Below are positions 25,667 to 35,260 of a DNA stretch of 64,000 bases, piece by piece. A model generated the notes under the pieces. It was not told where the DNA came from and ran no database searches. It worked only from the letters and a program-made list of their open reading frames with translations. The stretch covers positions 1 to 64,000 of the forward strand of contig JAZMZV010000056.1 in assembly GCA_045586185.1 (NCBI GenBank), read 5' to 3'. This DNA comes from RUG11551 sp045586185. Its GTDB lineage: Bacteria; Planctomycetota; Planctomycetia; Pirellulales; Thermoguttaceae. Position 1 is the stretch's first letter; every line of letters starts with the position of its first letter. A program made the position numbers and the translations under genes.

Positions 25667-27460
25667 TCAGCCCTGTTTCTTTTTAAGAAACAGTAAAAAC
25701 GTCAGCAAGCCTCCTATCAACAGCGCCCATGAGGACGGTTCTGGAACTAAAATAGCCGGCGGCTCAGGCGCTCCTTTACCGACGAGATAAAGACCGTTGT
25801 ATCTTCCCTCTAAAGAGAAATAATCTTTATATGTATCACGCAACCAATTGTCGTAATTGACTGATACCCCTTCTGGTATAGGGTTGCCTTCTTTATCTTT
25901 AAAGCCATGATCGTTAACAATCCAGTGTTCAGCGCCTTCTTGCGCCCATTTCCAGACGTCGTTAGACAAAAACGCAAGATCAATAGTTCCGTCGGCTGCT
26001 ACAAAAGTACTATTCTCATGTTGAAAAACGACATTGTCAAACTTCAAACCTTCTTCATTATAAGCGTCAAACTCAAATAGAGCAAGAGCGCTCTCCTCGA
26101 TTTTCAATCTTGCTTCGTTGGAGATAGTTATTCTGCCAATGGTATCGACGACTTCGCCACTATTGTCAACGGTAAGTCCCGGTGAAAAAGTTGTTCCCCC
26201 TATAACGTCAAAAATACCCAACTCTTGCCCCTCTGGCGGGATGCTTTGAAAATATCCGCCATAATCAAGGCGACCTGATGAAATGACAAAACTTTCAGCT
26301 CTTACACATCCAGTGGCGCCCTCGTAAATCTGTAATATGCTATCGCTATCTCCAGTTTTTTCAATAGATTTAACCAAAATATGTTTTGAATCGTCTGGAA
26401 TGCAAATGAATTTTGTTCCTTCGGTATAAAATTCAACGTCTCCCACCACGCGATTTGTTCCGGGAACCACATTTCCTTCAATTTTTTCATTGCACTCAAT
26501 GGCGTCTCCCTTAAAGATAATTTTACCCTCATCAATCTTAATATATCCAGAGAACTCATTGGCGCCTGTGAGCGTCAGTGTACCTGGACCTTTCTTTTCA
26601 AATTCGGTATGGTCGGCGCCGCCAATGATTTTTCCTGAAATTATGCAATCGTTCTCATAGATGGAAATAAGATCTGTGTTAGTCTCGATTTCAATATCTC
26701 CGCTTCCGCTCAGATTCTTAAATACTTGTTCGCCCCCGCCTACCATAATTTTCGCGTTATTAGTTACAGTGGGCGGTGAAATACGAAACATATTCCATTT
26801 TTCCAAAATTAACGATCCCTCATCTACGGTTATCGAACCAGTAAAAGAGGGGAATCCATTATCGTGCGAAAGAGTTAATTCCCCTATACCTGTTTTGATA
26901 AGATTAGTTGCCCCTTCAATACTTCCAGCGTAATCGGTATCGCTTGTATTATTAAATGTCAATGTTTGAACATCGCTATTGATTTGAATCTTTCCGCTTC
27001 CCCTCAGATTCGGAAGAACTTGACTGGCGCTGACAATAAGCGTCCCATCATTGGTAATGCTGGAAGCGCTGCTAAATATATTTGCAGCAGCCAATTCTAA
27101 TTTCCCCTCTGCATATTCATGCTCCGATGTATACCCCTCCTGCAAGATTACCGAACCAGTGAAATTGGCATACCCATTATTCGGCGAAAGGGTTAATTGA
27201 GTTGTTGAATTCCAATTGCCTTTAGTAACAATAACTTGACCTGTGCCGGAAAGAATTCCAGAATAAACAGAATTGTCCGTATTATCAAGCGTTAACGTAT
27301 ACGTTTTTATGTCTATATTTTCATCTCCGGCAAGATTTGTTTTTGTCGTGTCGCCATCCAAATCTTCCGCAAACCCTTGATTAACTACAAGGCAGGCAAG
27401 AATCAAAATGCATAACGTATTATTTATCAATGATAACCAATATTTTGAGCGTATAAACAT
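25667..27460 (-). CDS. PEP-CTERM protein with beta-strand repeats, second copy type
   Basis: Exported surface protein of 597 residues. The start is the ATG at 27460, 7 bp after GGAGG; the TTG at 27466 is too close to that site. The N-terminus has a hydrophobic export segment (about 11-30). PATR-type repeats are visible: LTLSPNNGYANFTGS, LTLSHDNGFPSFTGS and LTLTGANEFSGYI, each followed by a (D/Q)EG turn. The C-terminus VPEPSSWALLIGGLLTFLLF then KKKQ is a PEP-CTERM signal. Base composition is more A/T-rich than the first PEP-CTERM gene. Likely substrate of an exosortase encoded elsewhere. Confidence 0.88.
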   Translation of the reverse strand: MFIRSKYWLSLINNTLCILILACLVVNQGFAEDLDGDTTKTNLAGDENIDIKTYTLTLDNTDNSVYSGILSGTGQVIVTKGNWNSTTQLTLSPNNGYANFTGSVILQEGYTSEHEYAEGKLELAAANIFSSASSITNDGTLIVSASQVLPNLRGSGKIQINSDVQTLTFNNTSDTDYAGSIEGATNLIKTGIGELTLSHDNGFPSFTGSITVDEGSLILEKWNMFRISPPTVTNNAKIMVGGGEQVFKNLSGSGDIEIETNTDLISIYENDCIISGKIIGGADHTEFEKKGPGTLTLTGANEFSGYIKIDEGKIIFKGDAIECNEKIEGNVVPGTNRVVGDVEFYTEGTKFICIPDDSKHILVKSIEKTGDSDSILQIYEGATGCVRAESFVISSGRLDYGGYFQSIPPEGQELGIFDVIGGTTFSPGLTVDNSGEVVDTIGRITISNEARLKIEESALALFEFDAYNEEGLKFDNVVFQHENSTFVAADGTIDLAFLSNDVWKWAQEGAEHWIVNDHGFKDKEGNPIPEGVSVNYDNWLRDTYKDYFSLEGRYNGLYLVGKGAPEPPAILVPEPSSWALLIGGLLTFLLFLKKKQG

Positions 27461-27986
27461 ATACAACCTCCGTTTTTCTAAATTGCAGGAATCCTTCCAA
27501 ATACAATTTAAGATTGTAGTAATTCCCCTAAAAATAACGCTCTGCGACGACTTGTGGTAACAAAGGAAACGTCAGACGTATCCTGGTACGAAGGTCTGCA
27601 ATGTTGACAATTTTTAAATCTATAAATAACCCTGATTAAGGCAGGCTATGTGGGTTATTGCTTGATTAGTAGAATTATTGCAGTTTTTGTTTCGTACATA
27701 CCAACAGATTAGCCATTATAACTGCCAAAACTATTTTGTCAAGCGAAAGATAAACATTTTGGAGAAAATTATGGGAAAAAACTTAAAATATCGATATTTA
27801 TAATCAGGTTAAATTGAGTAATTAATTGAAATATATAACTTAGATGAATTGTGATTGAAAAACAAGATTTTAACTGGCGTTTTTTTAATAAAAACAAATC
27901 GTTGTCAAGAAACTATGCTCTAAAAAGTAGAAAATATTTAATTAGCGTATTATTGGTAGTAACAAGACGTTCTTCTCGCCGCCTTG
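27461..27986. other. AT-rich intergenic region
   Basis: About 520 bp without a gene. It contains the GGAGG ribosome site of the leftward PEP-CTERM gene and several AT-rich promoter-like stretches but no repeat family, hairpin or RNA gene that I recognise. Confidence 0.6.
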
Positions 27987-29795
27987 TTACTCGTAACTTA
28001 CAGACCTCTGTCGCGCGGCGTTGATTCCCGCCTGCAGGACGGCGTCGTCCTGTTCTGGAATGACTTCGTACGGGTCGACGTCTTCGCTGAGCAGCGACGC
28101 TTTTCGGACTTCAATATCCGGGCTGACGCCGATGCGAACAAACGGTTTGCCCAGCGGAGAATAGAATTTGGCGGTTGTCATACGTAAGCCCATCGAGCTG
28201 TTTTGCAGCGGGAAAATTCCCTGAACGGAGCCTTTGCCGTAGCTCTGCGTTCCAACGATGGCGGCGCGACGGTGATCTCTCATCGCTCCGGCAAAAATCT
28301 CTGACGCGGACGCGCTGTTTTTATCTATCAGAACAACCAGAGGAATCGTTGACGTCTTTTCCCGGGTTGCATAGAAATTGTGGTTTTCTTGCGGGTTCTT
28401 TCCTTTGGTGGAAACGATTGTTCCAGCGCTGATAAATCGGTTGGACGCCTCTACCGCCGCCGTCAAAAGCCCGCCGGGGTTGCCGCGCAAGTCGATAATC
28501 AGACTTCTCATATTGAGATTGTTCAAATAGAGCATAGCGGCGTCCAACTCGTCAGCGGTCGTTTTTTGAAAATGGTTAATTTTCAGATACCCGACGCGGT
28601 TTGCTTCGTCTATGATTTTAACGTTTTCAACGCACGGCGATTTCACCGGCTGACGAACGATGGCAACCGTCTGATTGGGGCTGTTCCGTCGAGCGATTTC
28701 CAGGTAAACCGTAGACCCGGATTCGCCTTGCAGCTGGTTGGAAATCTTTTCCGGCGTGGAGTCCGCCGTTCGCTGACCGTTGACGGCGACGATCGAGTCG
28801 CCCGGTCGAAGCCCCGCTTTCTGCGCCGGGGAGCCTGTAATCGGACGAACGACTTTCAATTCTCCCTTAACGGTTTTCAGTTCAACCCCAATGCCGACAA
28901 ATTCCCCGTTGATCTGGTTGGTCATGTCGAGAAATTGGGTAGGCGTGAGAAGACAGGTGTACTGGTCAAGAACGTTAAGAATTCCACAGAGGTATTCCAG
29001 AATAATTACCGCTTCGTTAATTTGACAGTCGCGTTTGACCATTGACGCGACGCTGACAGCTTGCGAGTAGGCGTCATTGGCGTTTTTGACCGGAATTGAG
29101 CGCGCATTCTGCATCCAGCGCAGCTCCATGCGTGCAATTTCCTCTACGTTAAAACGGGAAAGATATTGACGTCGAAACGACGGGTTGCGAAGCGCTTGCG
29201 ATATGCCGACCAGTCCGTTATGGGAAATGACGGTCCAGTTGGCGTTGTCTACATAGCTGAAATTGATTTTATAGAGGATGTCTGAAAGCGTTTCTCTTCC
29301 CAGCTCGGTTGACATGTTATTGACCAGTTCCACATAACGTCTGTCCGCCAGACGGTAATTGACGTCGTACTGGATTCTGGCTCGATAATAGCGTTTTAAC
29401 AGGAGCGCTTCAGACGGGTAATCCCGCAGCGCGCTTTCCCAGTAGTTGAGCGCCTCGTTCCAGTCAATTGGACGATTTTCAGAGGGCATTTCCAACGCAT
29501 TTCCTTTGAGTATAATATCTTCCAGCTCTGATGGTTCCGGTTTGGGAACGGTCTGATAGTTTGGAGCGATAACTGAGGAACGAGAAGTTGATGAAGAATT
29601 TACGCTAACTCCTTTTCGAGTAACGAGTTCCCTGTTCTCTGGAAGCGATTGCGCCGAAACCGTCTGAGACGCCCCAGACAATACAATGCCCAACAGAACG
29701 GCAAAAAAGACCGTTCGTTTAATTAATATTAGACTGTTGCACAACTGAGAGCGTTTTGCGACAGTTGAGTTTTGCGTTTTGTTTTGATTGGGCAT
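27987..29795 (-). CDS. S41-family C-terminal processing peptidase
   Basis: Exported serine protease of the CtpA/Prc type, 602 residues. A signal-anchor or signal peptide covers about 25-48 (VSAQS). A helical N-terminal region of about 200 residues precedes a PDZ domain (about 297-385; VGIGVELK, PAQKAGLRPGDSIVAVNG) and the S41 core (about 395-560) with DLRGNPGG at 435-442, the catalytic serine in NSASASEI near 493-500 and Lys521 in YGKGSV. It acts in the periplasm by trimming C-termini or clearing misfolded proteins. Ribosome site AGAGGAT precedes the ATG. Confidence 0.92.
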   Translation of the reverse strand: MPNQNKTQNSTVAKRSQLCNSLILIKRTVFFAVLLGIVLSGASQTVSAQSLPENRELVTRKGVSVNSSSTSRSSVIAPNYQTVPKPEPSELEDIILKGNALEMPSENRPIDWNEALNYWESALRDYPSEALLLKRYYRARIQYDVNYRLADRRYVELVNNMSTELGRETLSDILYKINFSYVDNANWTVISHNGLVGISQALRNPSFRRQYLSRFNVEEIARMELRWMQNARSIPVKNANDAYSQAVSVASMVKRDCQINEAVIILEYLCGILNVLDQYTCLLTPTQFLDMTNQINGEFVGIGVELKTVKGELKVVRPITGSPAQKAGLRPGDSIVAVNGQRTADSTPEKISNQLQGESGSTVYLEIARRNSPNQTVAIVRQPVKSPCVENVKIIDEANRVGYLKINHFQKTTADELDAAMLYLNNLNMRSLIIDLRGNPGGLLTAAVEASNRFISAGTIVSTKGKNPQENHNFYATREKTSTIPLVVLIDKNSASASEIFAGAMRDHRRAAIVGTQSYGKGSVQGIFPLQNSSMGLRMTTAKFYSPLGKPFVRIGVSPDIEVRKASLLSEDVDPYEVIPEQDDAVLQAGINAARQRSVSYE

Positions 29796-29940
29796 TATTA
29801 TCCTCTAAAATTAAGTATATCTACGTAAGAAATCGGACGTTGCCAGAAATATTCACAGTTTTTCTTGTATGAATAATTGGCATAATCGATACACTTTCCA
29901 AACGGTGAATTGGTTGTACGGAATGTAGGGGATAATCTAA

Positions 29941-30035
29941 TTCGAAATGCGGAATTCGGAATGCGGAATGAGCGCAAGCGTCTCGCCAATTTGAAATTCT
30001 GCCTCTCGCAACTCGTTACTCGCAACTCGCAACTA
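29941..30035. repeat. Heptamer composite element upstream of the coiled-coil gene
   Basis: Left GAATGCG/GAATTCG units (29941-29970), a GCGCAAGCGTCTCGCC core, right ACTCGCA/ACTCGTT units (30003-30035). It is a close relative of the element at 14469-14556, including the order of unit types. The rest of 29796-30158 shows no gene. Confidence 0.88.
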
Positions 30036-30158
30036 AAAAATTGAACTTTCTTTAAAGGGCGTGTTAAACTTTGACGATTGTATCAATAGTAGAAGCTGTA
30101 TCGATTATAGGCATTATATCGATATACATTTTTAACAATTTTATATAAGGTAAAAGCC

Positions 30159-32687
30159 ATGGCAACCTTTGGCGTAGTTCGCAGTGATTCCGATTATGAT
30201 TTTGACACAATCTCCATTAACCCCAAGTTGGAGAAGCGGTCTTCGTCATCAACGAGGGAAACGGATTCCAATCAGAGTTGGAAGCCGGCTGATATTCAAG
30301 ATCAGGCGAGCCGAATAGCTCAGTACGTACAGCAGCGCCAGGACGACATGGATAGACGCGAAGCGCAGCTTAACGCGCGTTCTGCGGAGCTGGATAACGC
30401 CGCCAGAACAACTCGTTTGCTGGCGGCTAATAAAGAAGAAGAGCTCAACGTTCGTCAGGCTGAACTAGACAAGCGGGAAAAGAAGCTCAGACTGGCTCTT
30501 GAAGCGTTCGAAACCGCTCAGGCTCAGCAGAAAAAAGCGCTGGAAAAGGAGTTTGCTCAAAAGCGCGCGGCTTTTGAACAGGAGCTTCAGCGCTGCAGGG
30601 AAGATAATAAACAGAAGTTAAACAAAGAAAACGAGCGATTCAATAACGAACTGGTTCAAAAGCGTTTGGACGCCGAGGAAGAGTGCAAACGCATGGAAGC
30701 GAAAGCTCACAAGGAAATCATTCGTCAAAAAGAAGCGGTCGAAAAGTCTCTCAACGATCAAAAGCTCGAAATTGAGGCGTCGCTGTCTAAACGGATGAGC
30801 GTTGTCGAGCAGCGCGAAAACGACCTTAACAAGCAGCGAGAAGAGCATTTGGAAAAAGAGCGCGATTACGCCAAGCGGTTTGCGACTCTTCAGGAAAACG
30901 AACAGCATGTTAAGGAGACGATTGACAATATCGCCAATCGAACCCGAGAGCTGCAGCAGCGCGAAGCGGACATGTTCAACGAGAATGACAAGCTCTCCAA
31001 GCGCCGCTCCGAATTTGCGACCAAGGTCATGGAACTGAAGTCCATTAAAAAAGAGTTGGACGACAAGGCTGTTTTGCTGGAAAAGGGTTATGCCGATTTG
31101 AAGAAGAAGCAAAAAGAACAGGAGCAGAGCTTTCTCAAAATGCGCCAAAGCGAAATGGCGAGAATTGAGCAGTTGGAAAAACAGCAGAAAGAAGAAACCC
31201 AGAATCGCGTCAATTCGATTTTACAGGACGTCAACGATCAGGCGGACAGCATAATCAAAGACGCTCAAGACAGAGCGCAATCCATTAAGGACAATCTGGA
31301 CGAACGGGAAATTGAACTCGTCAAACGCGAAGACTCCCTCAATAAACAAAGAGAATCGGTTGTTTCCTCTCGTCAGGAATTGGAATCGGACAAGGAAAAG
31401 TTCGCCCGACTCAGAGAGGGCATCGAAGCGCACGAAGCGAATCTTAAAGAACGGTTGGCGGAATGCGAGCGTAAAGAAAGCGTTCTTTCAGAACGGGAAC
31501 AGGTTTTGCTTCAAAGAGAAAACCGGCTTAACAGGTCGCTCAACCAGATTGAACTTCACGGAGCTGATGCCGCCAACGGAAATGAATCCGCGCCGCTGTC
31601 GGAAGAAGATTTTGTTTCAAAGGTTGCTGCGCTCAAATCCTGGACGAGCGAACTGGAAATGAAAGAGCATCGCATAAACGAAATGCTTCGCGCTCTGAAA
31701 ACCCGAGACGAAGAAGTTGCCATTTCCATTCGCCAGCGAACCCAGGAGCTGGAAGCGTCGAACGCAAAAGTTCGCGAAGCGGAACTGGCTCAGATTCGTC
31801 AGTACGAACAGCAGCAAAAGAAAGACGCCCAGAATCGGGTCAGCGCGATTATTCAGAACGTCAATCAGCGGGCGGAATCCATTATCAAGGAAGCCCAGAA
31901 GAAAGCGGACAGCATCATGGCTGACCTGTCAGTTCGAGAAAATCAGTTCCAGCAGAAAGTTCTGCAGCAGGAAGACGCCTTGAAACAGCGTCTGGAAGAG
32001 CTTCGCGGTCGTGAAGAGATTCTTGCCAGCTACGAAAAGTCGCTTGCGGAATCCCGTCAGGAACTGGAAAAGATTAAACAGAACCTCATTCAGACGAACG
32101 CTCGTCAGGAACAGGAATGTGCGGCGTTCCATCAGAAATGCGAAGAAGATTTGGCGCGCAAGAACCGGGAAATGGTCAACATTCGCCGTCAGATGTCGAA
32201 ACGCTTTGAAGCGATGGAACAGCAGCGCATGGCTTACGAACAGGCGCGTCAGAACCTGATGAAACTCAATCAGGACACGCTCGAAATTCGCCTGTCAACC
32301 GAAGAACTGTGGGTTAGCTTGTCCCGCTCCGCCGCTCCGGACGCTCTCAAGCGATCCATTACCGCCATTCGCGAAAAGTTCGCCTATCAGTACCAGAAGA
32401 TTCGCGAACAGCTCGACAAAAAGAAGGCGGAACTGGCGGCGTATCGAGACAGCATCGCCCGACAGATTCACAGCCTCCAGCTTAAGAAAGAGGCGATTGA
32501 ACAGTCCATCGACGAGCAGAGCATTCAGCTGGCTCAGAAACGTCAGTTCCTGGAACAGAAGGAAAACCAGCTTAAGCTCAAGGAAGCCCAGCTTCTGGAG
32601 CGCATTCAGAACTGGCAGATTGAGAAAATGGACTTCCAGCGTTCGCTGAGAACGCAGCAGAACGCGCTGCTCAAAAAAGCAAGCTGA
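30159..32687 (+). CDS. Long coiled-coil protein of unknown function
   Basis: 842 residues, almost entirely charged Glu/Gln/Lys/Arg helix with heptad spacing from about residue 45 to the end, so it should form a rod or filament. There is no signal peptide or membrane segment. Two segments are copies of each other: about 333-378 (QNRVNSILQDVNDQADSII) and about 543-588 (QNRVSAIIQNVNQRAESII), 210 residues apart. Reading DREAQL- and DKREKKL-like units repeat throughout. A role in cell shape, division or cytoskeleton is possible but not shown. Ribosome site AAGG precedes the ATG; a strong terminator follows, so it is monocistronic. Confidence 0.85.
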   Translation: MATFGVVRSDSDYDFDTISINPKLEKRSSSSTRETDSNQSWKPADIQDQASRIAQYVQQRQDDMDRREAQLNARSAELDNAARTTRLLAANKEEELNVRQAELDKREKKLRLALEAFETAQAQQKKALEKEFAQKRAAFEQELQRCREDNKQKLNKENERFNNELVQKRLDAEEECKRMEAKAHKEIIRQKEAVEKSLNDQKLEIEASLSKRMSVVEQRENDLNKQREEHLEKERDYAKRFATLQENEQHVKETIDNIANRTRELQQREADMFNENDKLSKRRSEFATKVMELKSIKKELDDKAVLLEKGYADLKKKQKEQEQSFLKMRQSEMARIEQLEKQQKEETQNRVNSILQDVNDQADSIIKDAQDRAQSIKDNLDEREIELVKREDSLNKQRESVVSSRQELESDKEKFARLREGIEAHEANLKERLAECERKESVLSEREQVLLQRENRLNRSLNQIELHGADAANGNESAPLSEEDFVSKVAALKSWTSELEMKEHRINEMLRALKTRDEEVAISIRQRTQELEASNAKVREAELAQIRQYEQQQKKDAQNRVSAIIQNVNQRAESIIKEAQKKADSIMADLSVRENQFQQKVLQQEDALKQRLEELRGREEILASYEKSLAESRQELEKIKQNLIQTNARQEQECAAFHQKCEEDLARKNREMVNIRRQMSKRFEAMEQQRMAYEQARQNLMKLNQDTLEIRLSTEELWVSLSRSAAPDALKRSITAIREKFAYQYQKIREQLDKKKAELAAYRDSIARQIHSLQLKKEAIEQSIDEQSIQLAQKRQFLEQKENQLKLKEAQLLERIQNWQIEKMDFQRSLRTQQNALLKKAS

Positions 32688-32711
32688 TCGGAGAGATAGT
32701 AACTGCAAAAG

Positions 32712-32763
32712 CAGGGAATGGGAAGCAAAAACGCGATTTAAGCTCCCATTCCCTGTTTTTTTC
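32712..32763 (+). terminator. Rho-independent terminator of the coiled-coil gene
   Basis: CAGGGAATGGGAAGC, 15-base loop, GCTCCCATTCCCTG, then seven T. The stem arm resembles the GGGAATG heptamer units found elsewhere in the window. Confidence 0.85.
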
Positions 32764-32879
32764 TTTATATAATTCTTATATTTTTGCGGAACGGTTCTTT
32801 TAACGTTGGTAAAAGAGTGTATAATAACTTTAATGTAGATTAATTCCAAGAGCCAATTTTAGACTAAATTTATTAGACT

Positions 32880-33677
32880 ATGAAACAAACAATTTATATC
32901 CTAAATGTTGTTGTCTCGATAATTTGGGGCGTTGCTTTTTGCAGCGCTGCGCTTGAAGCTGCTGAAAGCTCTCCGGAAAAGACAGCAAACAAGGCGGGGG
33001 ACAGAAAAACGGTTGTTATCAACGGCGTCGAGTTTGCTTTTCGATGGGCGCCAGCCGGGACGTTTTCAATGGGCGCGCCCAAAACAGAAGAAGGGCGTTT
33101 TGACGACGAAATCCCCCATCAGGTTACGCTGACCAAGGGGTTTTGGATAATGGAAACGGAAGTAACCCAAAAACAGTGGAAAGCGGTCATGGGGAGCGAT
33201 CCCGCCAGATTCCAGGGCGATGACAATCCTATTGAATGCGTGTCCTGGGACGACTGTCAGGCGTTCTGTAAGAAGTGCTCGCAGTTAGGCTCTAAGCTGG
33301 AACTCCCAACGGAAGCCCAGTGGGAATACGCATGCCGCGCCGGCGGTACAACTGCGTATCCTGGAGATTTGGAAAACACGACTTGGTATGAGGGCAATTG
33401 CGGCAGCAAGACCCATCCAGTTGCAACAAAGAAGCCCAATGAGTGGGGACTGTACGACATGACCGGCAACGTTTGGGAATGGTGCGCGGACTGGTACGGA
33501 GATTATCCGACCGAAAGCGTAACCGATCCGACTGGACCGCAGAAGGGTTCTTTTAAGCTCTTTCGCGGCGGCGGATGGCATGAAAGCGCCCGATACTGCC
33601 GCTGCGCCGTTCGCGGATACAGCGAACCGGATTATCAAGACGGCAATTTCGGTTTTCGCTGCATTATAAAAGAGTAA
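32880..33677 (+). CDS. Exported formylglycine-generating-enzyme-like protein
   Basis: SUMF1/FGE-sulfatase fold protein of 265 residues with a signal peptide (about 1-27). Family motifs: GTFSMGAP, ETEVTQKQW, LPTEAQWEYACRAGG, GLYDMTGNVWEWC and FRGGGWHES, ending GFRCI. True FGE uses a Cys pair near the C-terminus; here RCAVRG and RYCRC supply cysteines, but the exact catalytic pair cannot be confirmed. No sulfatase is in the window, so the role may be in carbohydrate or sulfatase metabolism or a non-catalytic one. A TGTATAAT -10-like sequence lies at 32818-32825. No ribosome site is seen. A heptamer array starts 2 bp after the stop. Confidence 0.85.
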   Translation: MKQTIYILNVVVSIIWGVAFCSAALEAAESSPEKTANKAGDRKTVVINGVEFAFRWAPAGTFSMGAPKTEEGRFDDEIPHQVTLTKGFWIMETEVTQKQWKAVMGSDPARFQGDDNPIECVSWDDCQAFCKKCSQLGSKLELPTEAQWEYACRAGGTTAYPGDLENTTWYEGNCGSKTHPVATKKPNEWGLYDMTGNVWEWCADWYGDYPTESVTDPTGPQKGSFKLFRGGGWHESARYCRCAVRGYSEPDYQDGNFGFRCIIKE

Positions 33678-33678
33678 G

Positions 33679-33803
33679 AGTGGTTAGTGGTAAGTGGTTA
33701 GTGGTAAGTATAGAATTCCTATTCCCTATTCCCTATTCCCTATTCCCTACTGCCTATTCCCTACTGCCTACTGCCTACTGCCTATTGCCTATTGCCTATT
33801 GCC
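33679..33803. repeat. Heptamer arrays between the FGE-like gene and lgt
   Basis: First array TGGTTAG/TGGTAAG (33681-33709), then a long array that changes stepwise from CTATTCC to CTACTGC to CTATTGC (33718-33803), about 12 units. Its end lies inside lgt and supplies the lgt stop codon (minus strand). The stepwise drift suggests expansion and point mutation within arrays. Confidence 0.92.
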
Positions 33804-35134
33804 TTCCCCCTGTTTGAGAACCACAAATATCCCCACAAGACGCAAACAATCGGGAACATTATCAAACTGACAAGCTGGGAAATGCTCATGGACGTCCCGA
33901 AGGCGCCGGATTCGTCGATTCGAATCGCTTCTAAGATCCAGCGGGTAATGGGGTACAGCGTAACGAGTAGTAGAAACGTTGCGCCTTCCCAATGCTTGAA
34001 TCTGTCGAAAATCAACAGGATTACCAGCAAAAGCAATGCGTTAAGAGAGCTGTAAAGCTGCGTCGGATGGACGGGAAGCGAACGAATTTCATTTTTTGAA
34101 CTGTATTTCCAAACAGCGTCCGGCGCATCGTGTCTTTTGACTTTGACCATACCTTCCGTTCTTGCTCCGGCGGTGAGGCAATAGTACGCCCAGTCCAGGC
34201 GCGCATTGTTTTGATTGTCAAAAACAGAGACGTCGTTAATTGCGACAATCAGGTCGTTGGGTTTCATTCCGGCTTTCTCTGCCGCGGAGTCTTTTTCTAC
34301 CGTCTTGACGATAATTCCCCAGCGCTCGTTGGGGAGAAAGATTCTTTCCAGCGTCAGCCCCTGCAAAGGCTGGTTATCGAGTTTAATATCCCCATTTTCC
34401 ACCTGCGCCATGAACGGGGGCGACCCGGCGGGAAACGTTACCGCCCACGGATATTTGTCGACGTCGCAAACGCCGCCGAAACAGCAGCCGTTAAGAAAAC
34501 AACCAATGCGTCCAAACGCCAGCCCTAAAACCATCGACGGCGCAATTATATCCAACATTCTCCAAATGGACAACCGCTTTTTACCCTCGGTTTCTTCGTT
34601 GGGATTGGGCGTTGTGAGAATGAAGCATATAACGCCCAACAGTCCGCCAAACAGAGATCCGTAAACGACAAGCCCGCCTTCGGTAAAATTCAGACAGTTG
34701 CGAATCGTTTGCGCCCACGTGTCCGCTTTCATTTCCGACCAGTATTCAATGCAGAAAAATAATCTGGCGCCGATTATTCCCAGAATGCACATCCAGAGAA
34801 CCATCGAGATGATCAGGTCTGCCTTGTATCCGTATTTTTTTGCTCTGTAAATAGCCAGGAAAAGCCCGGTTATAATTCCCAGAAGCATCATGGCGCCGTA
34901 GCTTTGAATTGCCAGTCCCGTTGGTTTGACGATGTTGGGCAAGACCCATATAATCGCAGCCGCGCCTAATCCGACAACAACTAAAAACGACCAGACAGAT
35001 TTCAAGCCGGATTTACGATAGTCCAGAAACATCGAAATTCCGGTTATTATTAACCAAAGAAGTAAAAGCAGTCCAACGCCAAAAACCGGAATCCCGAACA
35101 GCTTTTCTGGAATGTAAAATAAAGTTTGGTGCAT
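33782..35134 (-). CDS. lgt: Prolipoprotein diacylglyceryl transferase with PDZ-like insertion
   Basis: Lgt transfers diacylglycerol to the lipobox cysteine of lipoproteins in the inner membrane. Seen: multiple membrane segments, EGGLVVYGSLFGG (about 152-164), GRIGCFLNGCCFGG (208-221), and HPTQLYSSLNALLL (356-369). At 450 residues it is far longer than usual (about 260-330). The excess is an insert of roughly residues 240-350 between the NG and HPTQLY motifs that reads as a PDZ-like domain (WGIIVKTVEKDSAAEKAGMK, then PNDLIVAINDVSVFD). The stop codon and last residues (GNRQ) come from a heptamer array, and another array ends 1 bp before the ATG. Confidence 0.92.
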   Translation of the reverse strand: MHQTLFYIPEKLFGIPVFGVGLLLLLWLIITGISMFLDYRKSGLKSVWSFLVVVGLGAAAIIWVLPNIVKPTGLAIQSYGAMMLLGIITGLFLAIYRAKKYGYKADLIISMVLWMCILGIIGARLFFCIEYWSEMKADTWAQTIRNCLNFTEGGLVVYGSLFGGLLGVICFILTTPNPNEETEGKKRLSIWRMLDIIAPSMVLGLAFGRIGCFLNGCCFGGVCDVDKYPWAVTFPAGSPPFMAQVENGDIKLDNQPLQGLTLERIFLPNERWGIIVKTVEKDSAAEKAGMKPNDLIVAINDVSVFDNQNNARLDWAYYCLTAGARTEGMVKVKRHDAPDAVWKYSSKNEIRSLPVHPTQLYSSLNALLLLVILLIFDRFKHWEGATFLLLVTLYPITRWILEAIRIDESGAFGTSMSISQLVSLIMFPIVCVLWGYLWFSNRGKAIGNRQ

Positions 35135-35135
35135 A

Positions 35136-35230
35136 GTAGGGATTAGGGAATGGGGAATAGGGAATAGGGAATGGGGAATAGGGAATGGGGAAGACTCTAC
35201 TACTCCCTACTCCCTACTCCCTACTCCCTC
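35136..35230. repeat. Heptamer composite element upstream of lgt
   Basis: Left array GGGATTA/GGGAATG/GGGAATA (35139-35192), right array CTACTCC (35198-35230), nearly reverse complementary; a GGCGCTAGCGCT palindrome follows. It sits between lgt and the next leftward gene. Confidence 0.9.
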
Positions 35231-35260
35231 GCCTACTAGGCGCTAGCGCTAAGTAGCTCA

